Shown: in pieces, positions 25,880 to 34,930 of the stretch
Numbering within the stretch: the first letter of the stretch is position 1
How the letters are laid out: each line of letters begins with the position of its first letter
Source: Phycisphaera sp.
GTDB lineage: Bacteria > Planctomycetota > Phycisphaerae > Phycisphaerales > UBA1924
Assembly (NCBI GenBank): GCA_020639255.1
Contig: JACKGZ010000001.1
Location: 310,001 to 374,000 of the forward strand
Direction: 5' to 3'
DNA: 64,000 nucleotides
The notes under the pieces: generated by a model
Seen by the model: the letters and a program-made list of their open reading frames with translations, nothing else
Database searches by the model: none
Told to the model about the DNA's origin: nothing
Translations under genes and position numbers: made by a program

Positions 25880-26898
25880 ACGGCGAGGGTGCCATCGGAG
25901 CCGTCGCGATCGGGCGGAACGAGGGCGAGCGTCTCGCGGCGTGCCTGCGATCGCTCGTGGGGCGTGTGGACCGTGTGGTGTATGTCGATTCCGGCTCGAC
26001 CGACAACAGCAACGAACTCGCCCGCTCGCTCGGCGTCGAAGTTGTCGAGCTCGATCTGTCGAAGCCGTTCACCGCGGCAAGGGCGCGCAACGAGGGGTTC
26101 GCAAGGCTCCGCGAGATTCTGCCGGGCGTGGAATTGGTTCAGTTCGTCGATGGTGACTGCGAGGTCCGCCCCGACTGGATCAGCACCGCGAGAACGGCGC
26201 TGGCCGCTGACGAGAAGCTCTCTGTCGTGTGCGGACGCCGGCGTGAGCGCTTTCCTGAAGCCAGCATCTATAACACGCTGACGGATATGGAGTGGGATAC
26301 GCCCGTCGGTCCGGCGCAGTCGTGCGGTGGCGATGCGCTCTTCCGCAACGCAGCGCTCGAGGCGGTGGGGGGCTACGACCCGAGCGTCATCGCGGGCGAG
26401 GAGCCCGAGATGTGCTTCCGCCTGCGAGCAAAGGGCTGGACGATCCGCAGGCTCGACGCGGAGATGACGCTCCACGACGCGAACATGGACAGCTTCGGGC
26501 AGTGGTGGAAGCGAGCGGTGCGCGCCGGACACGCGGCCGCCGAGGGCGCCTGGATGCACGGGCGATCGCCTGAGCGATTCAATGTGAAGCGCACGCTCCG
26601 CCCGGTTTTCTGGGGCGGGTTCCTGCCACTGGTCGCGTTCATCTCGGCGTACTGGACGTTCGGCCTGAGTGTGGTCGCGCTGCTGGGTGTGTACGCGCTC
26701 CAGTATTTCCGCATGTATGCGCGCCAGCGCAACCGGGGCAAGCCCCGCCGCATCGCGCGGCTGTCCGGCGCGTTCACGCTCATCTCGCAGTTTGCGCTGC
26801 TTGTCGGCGTCCTGACCTTCATCAAGAACCGACTGCTCGGCCGGCGCACGCGGATCATCGAGTATAAGGGCGCACAGCCCGGGGCGAGCAATGCCTGA
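25876..26898 (+). CDS. family 2 glycosyltransferase with C-terminal membrane segments
   Basis: A 340-residue GT-A transferase. It shows AIGRNEGERLAACLRSL, VVYVDSGSTDNSNELA, FTAARARNEGF, LVQFVDGDCEVRPDW (VDGDC as the DxD-type site), CGGDALFRNAALEAVGG and AGEEPEMCFRLRAKGW. Two hydrophobic stretches near 240-275 and another near 300-315 suggest inner-membrane attachment. It starts with an ATGA overlap and ends 8 bases inside the next gene. Within the operon it most likely adds one sugar of the repeat unit. Confidence 0.87.
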   Translation: MNGEGAIGAVAIGRNEGERLAACLRSLVGRVDRVVYVDSGSTDNSNELARSLGVEVVELDLSKPFTAARARNEGFARLREILPGVELVQFVDGDCEVRPDWISTARTALAADEKLSVVCGRRRERFPEASIYNTLTDMEWDTPVGPAQSCGGDALFRNAALEAVGGYDPSVIAGEEPEMCFRLRAKGWTIRRLDAEMTLHDANMDSFGQWWKRAVRAGHAAAEGAWMHGRSPERFNVKRTLRPVFWGGFLPLVAFISAYWTFGLSVVALLGVYALQYFRMYARQRNRGKPRRIARLSGAFTLISQFALLVGVLTFIKNRLLGRRTRIIEYKGAQPGASNA

Positions 26899-28123
26899 GG
26901 CCGGCCCGATCCTGTACATCGCCTCCGAGCTGCCGAAGCTCTCGGAGACGTTCGTGTATCGCGAGATCCTCGCGCTCCGCGCCAAGAGCGTCGACGTCCG
27001 CGTTGCCAGCGTGCACGAGCCCAGGGATGAGTTCGCCAGGTCCGAGCTTGCCGCGATGAAACGCGATGCGGTCGTTGTCTATCAGGGCGGCGTGTTTGGC
27101 GTACTCGTCGATGTGCTGCTTGAGACGATGGGTCATCCTGTGCCCACCGCGATGACGATGCTTTACGCCAAGATCGATCCGCTCTTTGCCAAGGGGCTCT
27201 CGATCGCGGGACGGGCCAAGACGTTCTATCAGTATCTCGCGGGCATCTCGCTCGCGCGGCGCGTGAGGCACCTCGGCATCAGACATATCCACGCGCACTT
27301 TGCGCACGTGCCCGCGACGATCGCCATGTCGGCCGCCAATCAGCTCGATGTTCCGTTCAGCTTCACCGGGCACGCCAACGATCTCTTTCGGCACCGCTCG
27401 CTGCTCGAAGAGAAGCTCGACCGGGCAGCCTTCGTCGCCTGCATCAGCAGTTGGCACAACCACTGGTACGGATCCGTTCGCCGGGCGAAGCGCGACAACC
27501 GTCCGATTATCCGTTGCGGCGTCGACCTGAACGACTTCGCGCCCGCGACGCAAACGCCACGACTCATCGTCTCTGTTGCTCGCCTCGTCGAGAAGAAGGG
27601 CCTTGACACGCTCATCGAGGCGTGCGCGTTGCTGCGCGCACGCGGGGTGGAGTTTCGGTGCAAGATCGCCGGCGATGGTCCGATGCGAGCGCAGCTCAGA
27701 GCGATGATCGACGAGCAGAAACTCGGAGGATCGGTTGAGCTGCTGGGTCCACTCCCGAACGAGAAGGTCCGCGAGCTGGTGAGCTCGGCGAGCGTGTTCT
27801 GCCTGCCTTGTCGCGACGATTCCTCGGGCGACCGCGACGGCATCCCGGTCGCGCTCATGGAGGCGATGGCGTGCCAGGTCGCGACCGTGTCGGGTGATCT
27901 GCCCGCGATTCGGGAACTGATCGAGGATGGCGTCTCGGGTCGGCTCGTGCCGGGGGGCGACGCCGAGGCGCTGGCCGGTACGCTCGAGGAGCTTCTGGAA
28001 TCCGATGAACTCCGCGAAGCGCTCGGCGTACAAGGAAGGCGGCGGATCGCCGAGGAATTCGACCTCGATGTCAACGCCGACCGCATGATCAAGGCCCTGC
28101 GCACGCTTGGCGGGCTCGCGTAA
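26891..28123 (+). CDS. family 4 glycosyltransferase
   Basis: A 410-residue GT-B transferase. The N-terminal half has YIASELPKLSETFVYREI, typical of colanic-acid-type GT4 enzymes, then HIHAHFAHVPATIAM and FTGHANDLF. The C-terminal half has LIVSVARLVEKKGLDTLIEA, KIAGDGPMRAQL and the donor-binding segment DGIPVALMEAMACQ, the local form of the E-x7-E motif. It overlaps the preceding gene by 8 bases and lies 12 bases before the sugar dehydrogenase. Retaining transfer of a hexose or uronate is likely; the donor is not determinable. Confidence 0.9.
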   Translation: MPEAGPILYIASELPKLSETFVYREILALRAKSVDVRVASVHEPRDEFARSELAAMKRDAVVVYQGGVFGVLVDVLLETMGHPVPTAMTMLYAKIDPLFAKGLSIAGRAKTFYQYLAGISLARRVRHLGIRHIHAHFAHVPATIAMSAANQLDVPFSFTGHANDLFRHRSLLEEKLDRAAFVACISSWHNHWYGSVRRAKRDNRPIIRCGVDLNDFAPATQTPRLIVSVARLVEKKGLDTLIEACALLRARGVEFRCKIAGDGPMRAQLRAMIDEQKLGGSVELLGPLPNEKVRELVSSASVFCLPCRDDSSGDRDGIPVALMEAMACQVATVSGDLPAIRELIEDGVSGRLVPGGDAEALAGTLEELLESDELREALGVQGRRRIAEEFDLDVNADRMIKALRTLGGLA

Positions 28124-28135
28124 ACTTACTGCCCA

Positions 28136-29485
28136 ATGACCATGAGCCCACTTGACCAGCTCGAACGCAAGATTGCCGACCGGTCCGTTGTCGTGGGCGT
28201 CGTCGGGCTCGGCTATGTCGGGCTCCCGCTCGCGTCGGCGCTGCACTCGGGCGGCGCACGCGTCATTGGATTCGACGTCGACCCCGCCAAGATCACGGCC
28301 TTCACCGAGCGAAAGAATTACCTCAAGCATCTCGGCGACGAGATGTTCGCCGAGCTCGCAGCGAGCGATCGCTTCGATGTCACGACCGATTTCGTGCGTC
28401 TCGGCGAGGCCGACGTGGTCATCGTCTGCGTGCCTACCCCCCTCCGCGAAGACCGCTCGCCCAATCTGTCGTACGTCACGGATACCGCCCGCGCGATCGG
28501 GACCACCCTTCGCCCGGGACAGCTCATCGTGCTCGAATCGACGACCTACCCCGGGACGACACGGCGCGAGTTCCTCGGAGCGATCACTGAGTCCGCGAGC
28601 GTACACGGGCAATCGCTGCGATCGGGCGAGAACTTTCTCGTCGCGTTCAGCCCCGAGCGTGAGGATCCCGGTCGCAAGTCGCACGCGACGGCGACCATCC
28701 CGAAGCTCGTCGGCGGGCTCGACGATCGAGCGACGCGCGTCGCGTGCGATCTGTACCGCATCGGCATCCGCGAGGTGATCCCGGTGTCGTCGGCGGAGGT
28801 TGCCGAGGCGGCAAAGATTCTGGAGAACGTCTACCGGGCTGTCAACATCGCGCTCGTGAACGAGATGAAGCTCATTCTCTCGGACATGGACATCGACGTG
28901 TTCGAGGTCGTGCGGGCCGCGGCCACGAAACCCTTCGGTTTCCAGCCCTTCTACCCGGGGCCGGGCCTGGGCGGGCACTGCATCCCGATCGATCCGTACT
29001 ACCTGGCGCACCGGGCGAAGGAAGTGGGGCGTGAGGCACGGTTCATCGAGCTTGCCGGCGAGATCAACCACGCGATGCCGGCGTACGTCGTGGACAAATG
29101 CATGAACGCTTTGCAGACACGGGGCGTCGCACCGGACAGGGCCCGTGTGCTCGTCCTGGGTTTGGCGTACAAGCCCGACATCGACGACGTGCGCGAGAGC
29201 CCGTCGTTCGAGCTGATCGAGCTGCTCCGGGAGAAGGGATCGCACGCGGACTACTCCGACCCGTTCATCAAGGCAACATGGAAGATGCGCCGCTACAACC
29301 TCGGGCTCAAGAGTGTCGAACTCACGCCTGATTCGGTCGCGAGCTACGACGCGGTCATCATCTCGACGAATCACACGGCGTTCGATTATGAAATGCTCGC
29401 CGAGCACGCGAGGCTGGTGGTCGATACGCGCGACGCGATGCGGATCTACGAGAGCCGGATGGGCGATCGGTTGATCCGGGCCTGA
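28136..29485 (+). CDS. UDP-N-acetylglucosamine/mannosamine-type 6-dehydrogenase (WbpA/WecC family)
   Basis: Oxidises the C6 hydroxyl of a UDP-sugar to the uronate with two NAD. The 449-residue enzyme shows GVVGLGYVGLPLA (residues 21-33), VCVPTPLREDRSPNLSYV, LESTTYPGTT, FSPEREDPG, KILENVYRAVNIALVNE and the catalytic Cys282 in GLGGHCIPIDPYYL. The PTPL...PNLSYV and FSPERxDPG forms point to UDP-GlcNAc or UDP-ManNAc dehydrogenases rather than UDP-glucose dehydrogenase. It is the last gene of the plus-strand EPS operon and ends 3 bases before the stop of a convergent gene. It supplies an acidic sugar, so the polymer is expected to be anionic. Confidence 0.92.
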   Translation: MTMSPLDQLERKIADRSVVVGVVGLGYVGLPLASALHSGGARVIGFDVDPAKITAFTERKNYLKHLGDEMFAELAASDRFDVTTDFVRLGEADVVIVCVPTPLREDRSPNLSYVTDTARAIGTTLRPGQLIVLESTTYPGTTRREFLGAITESASVHGQSLRSGENFLVAFSPEREDPGRKSHATATIPKLVGGLDDRATRVACDLYRIGIREVIPVSSAEVAEAAKILENVYRAVNIALVNEMKLILSDMDIDVFEVVRAAATKPFGFQPFYPGPGLGGHCIPIDPYYLAHRAKEVGREARFIELAGEINHAMPAYVVDKCMNALQTRGVAPDRARVLVLGLAYKPDIDDVRESPSFELIELLREKGSHADYSDPFIKATWKMRRYNLGLKSVELTPDSVASYDAVIISTNHTAFDYEMLAEHARLVVDTRDAMRIYESRMGDRLIRA

Positions 29486-29488
29486 TGT

Positions 29489-30289
29489 TTATTCAACCGC
29501 GCAGCCGATGGGCGACAGATATCGGCACACCGGCGCGCCCGTTGCGGGATCGGTACTGATTTCGGTTTCGACGCCGAACACCTCGCGCATAAGGTCGGGC
29601 GTGATGACATCGCTCGGCTTGCCATCGGCGACGATCTGCCCCTTGCGCATCGCGACGATCCGGCTGCACGCGCGGGCGGCCAGGTTGATGTCGTGTACGA
29701 CGATTCCGATCGTGATCCCGTCGCGTTCGTTGAGTCCTCGCAGCAAGTCCATGACCGCAAGTTGATGCCGGATGTCGAGCGCGCTCGTGGGCTCGTCGAG
29801 AAGCAGAATTCTGGGCTCCTGAGCCAATGCGGCCGCGATCCAAGCGCGTTGGCGCTCGCCACCCGAGAGCGTCGCGAGTCTGCGGCCGGCGAACGCCTCT
29901 ACATCGCACCGCGCGATCGCCGACTCCACGATGGCCCGGTCGCTGCTGATCAGTTGTTCCGCGAAGCCGCGGTGGGGGTACCGCCCGTGCGCGACGAGGT
30001 CGAGCACCGTTATGTCGTGGGGCACTGGGGGCGACTGCGCGACGAGCGCGAGCACGCGGGCAACGTCTTTGGTCGCCATCTCGCGCACGGGTTTGCCATC
30101 GATCAGCACGCGCCCGGTCGTCGGCTTCTGCAATCGGCAGAGCGTGCGCAGGAGTGTGGACTTGCCCGAGCCGTTGGGCCCGATGATCGCGGCGAAGTCA
30201 GACTCGGCGAGCGTGAGCGAGACAGGTGCAGGCGAGCCGAGCACGGTGTTTCGACCGAACCGCACCGAGATGTCCTCGCACGCCAGCAT
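29489..30289 (-). CDS. FecE/BtuD-type ABC transporter ATP-binding protein
   Basis: A 266-residue ATPase of the iron-siderophore/cobalamin importer class. It has Walker A GPNGSGKST near residue 38, signature LSGGERQRAWIAAALAQ, Walker B ILLLDEPTSALD and the H-loop VVHD. The start is the ATG at 30289, which overlaps the permease stop as ATGA; the open frame continues upstream but reads as arginine-rich shadow. The TVLDLVAHGRYPH segment is typical of FecE/FhuC. It energises the neighbouring permease. No substrate-binding protein or TonB receptor gene is adjacent. Confidence 0.93.
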   Translation of the reverse strand: MLACEDISVRFGRNTVLGSPAPVSLTLAESDFAAIIGPNGSGKSTLLRTLCRLQKPTTGRVLIDGKPVREMATKDVARVLALVAQSPPVPHDITVLDLVAHGRYPHRGFAEQLISSDRAIVESAIARCDVEAFAGRRLATLSGGERQRAWIAAALAQEPRILLLDEPTSALDIRHQLAVMDLLRGLNERDGITIGIVVHDINLAARACSRIVAMRKGQIVADGKPSDVITPDLMREVFGVETEISTDPATGAPVCRYLSPIGCAVE

Positions 30290-31332
30290 CACCGGATCGA
30301 CCTCGTCGTGGAGATGAGGAAGATGAAGTACGGCCCGCCGAGGAGAGCCGTGATCATGCCGACGGGTAGCTCCTGGGGCTTCTGCACGGTTCGTGCGCCC
30401 AGGTCCGCGTACACGAGGAGCACCGCGCCCCCGAGCGCGGCCGCGGGTATGAGCAGCGCGTGCTTCGAGCCGAGCATGAGCCTGAGCATGTGCGGCACGA
30501 TGAGCCCGATGAAGGTGATGTTGCCGCCGACCGACACGGCGCTCGCTGCGAGCAGGCACGCGAGCGCGAGGGCGGCGAAGCGCACGAACTCGACGCGCAC
30601 GCCGAGCCCCTTGGCCGCGTCGTCGCCCAGGCGCAGCGCGTCGAGGGCCGGGATGAGCGGCACGACGAGCAGGAGCGCGCCGAGCGAGTACCACTTCACG
30701 AAGTGCACCTCGCCCCAGCCTCGCCCGTTGAGTGAACCCGAGAGCCACTGGATCGCGGCCTGGTTGCGGTCGGGGTAGGCGATGAGCAGGTACGTAGTGA
30801 ACGCGGTGAGCATCGCCGTGATCGCGATGCCCGCGAGCACCATGCGGATGGGGCTCGCGCCCGCGCCGGGTCGGTAGCTGATCGCGTAGACGACAAGACC
30901 GGAGGCGAGTGCGCCGATGAACGCGCCCGCCGGCAGGATGACGCCGCTGTTCGTGCGCAGGATGTGGTTGTCGGGCAATGTTGCGGTCACTGACGGGAGC
31001 AGCACCAGCACGATCGTGGCGGCGAGGCCCGCGCCGGCGGTGACGCCGATGATGTTGGGCGCCGCCAGCGGGTTGCGCATGACGGCCTGGAGCAGCACGC
31101 CCGCGATAGCGAGATCGATCCCGACGATGACTGCGCAGAGTGCCCGAGGGAGCCGGATCTCGTTCGAGATGGTCCTTGCGACCTGATCCGGGAGTGTGGA
31201 CAGGTTTTCAGTGCCGAATTTGACCGAAAGCCAGACGCCCAGCCCGAGCAGAACCGCCAGCGCCGGGATCACGACGGCGGCGTGCGTGCACCACCGGACG
31301 AAGCCGGGTGTCGGTCGGTCGGGTGAATCCAT
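30289..31332 (-). CDS. FecCD-family ABC transporter permease
   Basis: A 347-residue inner-membrane permease of the siderophore/heme/vitamin B12 importer family, with about nine hydrophobic segments. Family hallmarks are RLPRALCAVIVGIDLAIAG, LLQAVMRNPLAAPNIIGV, QWLSGSLNGRGW, GGNITFIGLIVPHMLR and ELPVGMITALLGGPYFIFL. It is single, so it likely forms a homodimer with two copies of the ATPase encoded next. Forty-six bases separate it from the small lipoprotein upstream. The substrate cannot be stated; iron chelates and cobalamin are the common choices. Confidence 0.92.
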   Translation of the reverse strand: MDSPDRPTPGFVRWCTHAAVVIPALAVLLGLGVWLSVKFGTENLSTLPDQVARTISNEIRLPRALCAVIVGIDLAIAGVLLQAVMRNPLAAPNIIGVTAGAGLAATIVLVLLPSVTATLPDNHILRTNSGVILPAGAFIGALASGLVVYAISYRPGAGASPIRMVLAGIAITAMLTAFTTYLLIAYPDRNQAAIQWLSGSLNGRGWGEVHFVKWYSLGALLLVVPLIPALDALRLGDDAAKGLGVRVEFVRFAALALACLLAASAVSVGGNITFIGLIVPHMLRLMLGSKHALLIPAAALGGAVLLVYADLGARTVQKPQELPVGMITALLGGPYFIFLISTTRSIR

Positions 31333-31378
31333 CTGTAAGTGTTGGCCCGCAGGGCGGGTCTGGCGCTGCGTCAGTTGA

Positions 31379-31900
31379 TCAGCCGTCGCGATCGGGGATC
31401 ACGACGGGATCGAGCGAGGGCGGGTTGTCGCCGCCGCGATCACGGGGCGTGGTTTCGGATGGCAGCATGTTGCCCGAATCGGCGGGCGGAGCGGGTGTGG
31501 TGGTCGGGGGCACGTACGCGCCGGTCGAGGCGTACTCGGGGATATCGCGGAGCGTGACATCGATGCGGCGCGAGTGGGACTGGGGCACGGCGATCTCGTT
31601 GCGGAGCTTACCGGAGCTCTTGTCTGTGCTCGTCAGTTCCCAGCGCATCATGGCGGTGCGGTTGCCGACCACGTCATCCGGGCGGCGGTCGTCGTAGAAC
31701 CGCACGCGCAGCTTCTGATTGACCGGCACGTCCATGGCCCAGAGCGACTCACCCGTGGTGGTGTCCACGATTGTGACGGTCATCGGGAGCATCGGGGTGC
31801 TCTGGTAGGTGTGGGCATCGAGCGAGGCGCTGCAGCCCGATAGGAGGGCCCCCATCAGACCCAGGCAAGCTGCGAACAGAACGTAGGATCGGCTGGTCAT
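31379..31900 (-). CDS. small lipoprotein of unknown function upstream of the ABC importer
   Basis: A 173-residue predicted lipoprotein: the signal peptide ends in the lipobox LLSGC (Cys at residue 23). The body (about 40-120) looks like a single beta-rich domain (MTVTIVDTTTGESLWAMDVP, KLRVRFYDDRRPDD), followed by a Pro/Thr/Asp-rich disordered tail. It is far too short to be the periplasmic binding protein of the FecCD importer that follows, although it shares the operon. I do not recognise the family. A role as an envelope accessory of the importer is only suggested by position. Confidence 0.7.
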   Translation of the reverse strand: MTSRSYVLFAACLGLMGALLSGCSASLDAHTYQSTPMLPMTVTIVDTTTGESLWAMDVPVNQKLRVRFYDDRRPDDVVGNRTAMMRWELTSTDKSSGKLRNEIAVPQSHSRRIDVTLRDIPEYASTGAYVPPTTTPAPPADSGNMLPSETTPRDRGGDNPPSLDPVVIPDRDG

Positions 31901-32030
31901 CGGTCGTGTCTCCGGGTGCCCGCCCGGTCAGTCGGCAGGCCCGGAGAGTCTATCGACGAGTTGGGCCTGAGTCGTCCACCCGGAACCGGTCCGGTGCGTT
32001 CTGGGCGGCATCGCGGGTAGAGTCCCGTGC

Positions 32031-32564
32031 ATGACCGCTGATTCCGCGACAACCGACAGCCCCAAGCCGGCCTACCGCATCGGTCACGGGTACGACCTGC
32101 ACCGCCTCGAGCCCCGTCCGCCCGAGGGTTCGGGACGGCCGCTGATTCTGGGAGCTGTGGAGTTCGAGCACGATCGGGGGCCGGTCAGCCATTCGGACGG
32201 GGACGCGGTTCTGCACGCGGTGACGGATGCACTGCTTGGTGCAATCGGTGAGCCGGACATTGGGCAGCTCTTTTCGGATACCGATCCCCGATGGGAGGGG
32301 GCCTCGTCGGTCCAGTTTTTGCTCGAGGCGACGACACGGGTTCAGAAGGCCGGGTATCGGGTGTCGAACCTCGACGTCACGGTGATCCTCGAACGCCCGA
32401 AGCTCCAGCCCGTCAAGGACCGCATCCGCCAGAACATCGCGCGTCTGATCGGGATCGATGTTCGCCTCGTGAACGTCAAGGGCAAGACGCACGAGAGGGT
32501 CGACGCGGTGGGGGAGAACCGCGCGGTCGAGGTGCACGCTGTGGTGCTGCTCGAACGTGCTTAG
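32031..32564 (+). CDS. ispF: 2-C-methyl-D-erythritol 2,4-cyclodiphosphate synthase
   Basis: Fifth enzyme of the MEP isoprenoid pathway; it cyclises CDP-methylerythritol 2-phosphate with loss of CMP. The 177-residue protein carries the family motifs GHGYDLHRL (metal-binding Asp and His), SHSDGDAVLHAVTDALLGAIGEPDIGQLFSD (metal His) and NVKGKTHERVDAVGENRAVEVHAV near the C-terminus. A short N-terminal extension precedes YRIGHGYD. Its stop codon overlaps that of the convergent SDR gene by 4 bases. It stands alone, without ispD in view. Confidence 0.96.
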   Translation: MTADSATTDSPKPAYRIGHGYDLHRLEPRPPEGSGRPLILGAVEFEHDRGPVSHSDGDAVLHAVTDALLGAIGEPDIGQLFSDTDPRWEGASSVQFLLEATTRVQKAGYRVSNLDVTVILERPKLQPVKDRIRQNIARLIGIDVRLVNVKGKTHERVDAVGENRAVEVHAVVLLERA

Positions 32565-33355
32565 CGCCGGGGTTTCCAGATGACTCGGTCGGTGAGCCGC
32601 GGGAACATCGCGGCGAGCTGGGCTGCGACGCGCGCGGGCTGGCTCATCCAGACCTCGGGCCTGGGTTTGCGCAGAGCCTTGACGACCGCGTCCGCCACGC
32701 GCTCGGCGGGCTGACCCGGGCGGTCCTTCACGTTGAGCTGGTCGGCTCCCTGGCGCACCTGCATCGTCGCGAAGAACTCCGTCCGTGTGCGCACGGGGTG
32801 CACGGTCGTGACCTTGATGCCCGACGAAGCGAGCTCGACGCCGAGTGCTCTTCCGATGTGGTGCTGCGCGGATTTGGTCGCCGAGTAGACCGAGTACCCG
32901 GCCGAGGGTAGGGCCGAGAGGCAGCTCGTGCAGATCAGCATGTGCCCGGACCTTGCGCTCAGCATCGGTTTCGCGGCGGCTCGGATGGTGTGGACGGTGC
33001 CGAAGAAGTTGATCTCGAACATCTCGCGGAGGAGATCTTCGGAGGTGTCGAGCACGTCGTGCTTTTCGCCGAAGCCCGCGTTGGCGAAAACGCTGTAGAT
33101 TGAGCCGAACGCCTCGATCGTGCGCGCGACCATGGCGTCGCAGTCGTCCTGCGAAGCGACGTCACATCGCACGACGATCGCCTTGCCGCCTTCGCTTTCG
33201 ATGCGTTCCTTGATCGTTTCGAGCTTGTCGGTGCGCCTTGCGGCGAGGGTGACGGGCATGCCGGCCTTGGCGCAGGCGAGCGCGGTGACGGCCCCGATGC
33301 CGCTGGACGCGCCGGTAATGGCGATGGGTTTGCCTGCGAGGTCGATCTTTGCCAT
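32561..33355 (-). CDS. short-chain dehydrogenase/reductase
   Basis: A 264-residue classical SDR. It has the NAD(P) motif TGASSGIG near residue 15, AARRTDKL after the second strand, VFANAGFG, the catalytic Ser in ICTSCLSALP, and YSVYSATKSA (YxxxK). The C-terminal KPRPEVWMSQPARVAAQLA is seen in SDRs that act on lipids or sterol-like substrates, but the substrate is unknown. The ATG at 33355 overlaps the MurJ stop as ATGA, so I prefer it to the GTG three bases upstream. It is the last gene of a parA-vanZ-murJ-SDR operon. Confidence 0.88.
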   Translation of the reverse strand: MAKIDLAGKPIAITGASSGIGAVTALACAKAGMPVTLAARRTDKLETIKERIESEGGKAIVVRCDVASQDDCDAMVARTIEAFGSIYSVFANAGFGEKHDVLDTSEDLLREMFEINFFGTVHTIRAAAKPMLSARSGHMLICTSCLSALPSAGYSVYSATKSAQHHIGRALGVELASSGIKVTTVHPVRTRTEFFATMQVRQGADQLNVKDRPGQPAERVADAVVKALRKPRPEVWMSQPARVAAQLAAMFPRLTDRVIWKPRR

Positions 33356-34920
33356 CACGCTCCTTTCACCAGCCAGCGGAGCTCGGGCATCTTGAGTGCG
33401 AACGCGAGCCCGGTGTACGAGCCGACCCCGACGACGACCGCCACGGTCAGGCGCAGGGCGCTCGAGCTCCAGGATTCAGCGCCCGGCATGAAGTGGAGCG
33501 CGAGCCAGACGAGCGAGCCCATCGCGAGTGAGACCAGCGTGATGCGCAGCGCACCGGGCAGGATTGAGATATTCGGCTCGAGGCGCTTGCGGAGGATGAG
33601 CGCGAGCACCAGTGTTTGCAGGAGCGCGCTGATCGCGGTCGACCATGCGAGCCCCGCCTCGCGGAGCGACCAGATGAGCGAGAGGTTGCACACGAGGTTG
33701 ACAAGGACCATCGCGATGCCGACGCGCATGGGGGTGAGTGTGTCGTCGAGCGCGTAGAAGGATCGGCTGAGCATGTGATTGAGTGAGTAGGCGAAGACAC
33801 CGAGCGAGTAGCCGGCGAGGACCGCGGCCGAGCGGGTGAGGCCGTCGTCGCTGAAGCCGCCGCCGCCGGAGAACATGACGTCGACGAGGTCGCGTCTGAC
33901 GACGAAGAGGCCGATGGTGGCGGGGAGTCCGATGAAGAGCGAGAGTCGCATGCCGTGGGCGACGGTCTCGGTGAAGCGTGGCTTGTCGCTGGCCGTTCGC
34001 GCCAGCGCTGGGAAGGCGGCGGTGGCGACGGCGATGCCGAAGACGCCCAAGGGGAATTGGTAGAGGCGCTGTGTGTAGCCGACGATCGCGTTGGAGGCCT
34101 CGTCCATAGGGATGGTGCGTCCGAAGAGTGTGGGGCCGACCCAGGTGGGCCACATGGCGAGGACGGTGTCCATGAGTGTGTTGAGTTGGAGCGTGCCCAT
34201 GCCGATGAGGACGGGCACGAAGCGGCGCATGGTCGCCCGGGCCTCGTCGCGGACGGGTTTCGTGTCGAAGCGCCAACGCGTGCGGCGTTTCAGTTCGGCC
34301 ATGACCCACACGATCTGGAGCACGCCCGCAAGGAGTGTGGCGAAACCGATCCAGATCGCGCCTTGCTCGGGAGTGGTGTCCTGCGCCATCGCCAGGAGCG
34401 CCGCTCCGATGATGCAGACGCTCAGCAGGATCGGAGACGCGGCCAGCGGCAGGAAACGGCCGCGGACCTGGAGCATGCCCCCCAGGATCGCGGTCGTGCA
34501 GACCATGGGCATGAACGGGAGCAGGAGCGCGATGAGCCCGAAGCTGAAACGTCGTGCTTCGTCGTGCGCGGTGAAGTAGAGCCCGAGCACGACGGCTTCG
34601 CCGATGACCAGGAGCAGCGTCGTGGCGATGGCAAGGCTTGTGACAATGAGCGTTGCGTATCGCTCGGCGGCATCTTCGTTCTCCTCGGCGAGGCGCGTGT
34701 AGCGGGGAATGAAGGCGGCTGAGAGTGCGCCCTCTCCGAGCAGACGACGGAAGAGGTTGGGTATGGCGAAGGCTGCGGCGAACGCGGAGCCGACGAGCGA
34801 GTCACCGAAGAGGCGGACGGTGACAAGGTCGCGAGCGAGCCCGAAGACACGAGAGATAAGCGTGACGGACGCGACGGTGCGTGTGTCCCGGGCGATCGAG
34901 CTCGGTTTGGTGGTGCTCAC
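33355..34920 (-). CDS. murJ: lipid II flippase MurJ
   Basis: Flips lipid-linked peptidoglycan precursor across the inner membrane. The 521-residue protein has about 14 hydrophobic segments and opens with TVASVTLISRVFGLARDLVT, then FRRLLGEGALSAAFIPRYTRL, the diagnostic N-terminal block of MurJ/MviN. Later parts include YTQRLYQFPLGVFGIAVATAAFPALAR and SRSFYALDDTLTPMRVG, also typical. The start is GTG at 34920, 10 bases after the VanZ-like gene. MurJ and the EPS flippase at 20844 belong to the same superfamily but are clearly distinct. Confidence 0.94.
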   Translation of the reverse strand: MSTTKPSSIARDTRTVASVTLISRVFGLARDLVTVRLFGDSLVGSAFAAAFAIPNLFRRLLGEGALSAAFIPRYTRLAEENEDAAERYATLIVTSLAIATTLLLVIGEAVVLGLYFTAHDEARRFSFGLIALLLPFMPMVCTTAILGGMLQVRGRFLPLAASPILLSVCIIGAALLAMAQDTTPEQGAIWIGFATLLAGVLQIVWVMAELKRRTRWRFDTKPVRDEARATMRRFVPVLIGMGTLQLNTLMDTVLAMWPTWVGPTLFGRTIPMDEASNAIVGYTQRLYQFPLGVFGIAVATAAFPALARTASDKPRFTETVAHGMRLSLFIGLPATIGLFVVRRDLVDVMFSGGGGFSDDGLTRSAAVLAGYSLGVFAYSLNHMLSRSFYALDDTLTPMRVGIAMVLVNLVCNLSLIWSLREAGLAWSTAISALLQTLVLALILRKRLEPNISILPGALRITLVSLAMGSLVWLALHFMPGAESWSSSALRLTVAVVVGVGSYTGLAFALKMPELRWLVKGA

Positions 34921-34930
34921 GAGCGGCAGC

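Noticed and set aside
26855..29407. 850-codon open frame on the minus strand opposite the GT4 and sugar dehydrogenase genes
   Set aside because: It is antisense to two genes with full catalytic motifs; its translation is His/Arg/Glu-rich without motifs, as expected from GC-rich third positions.
34091..34100. TTGGAGGCCT match to the 5' hairpin element of the secreted paralogs
   Set aside because: It lies within the murJ coding region, lacks the GCAGG arm, and a 10-base match is expected by chance.
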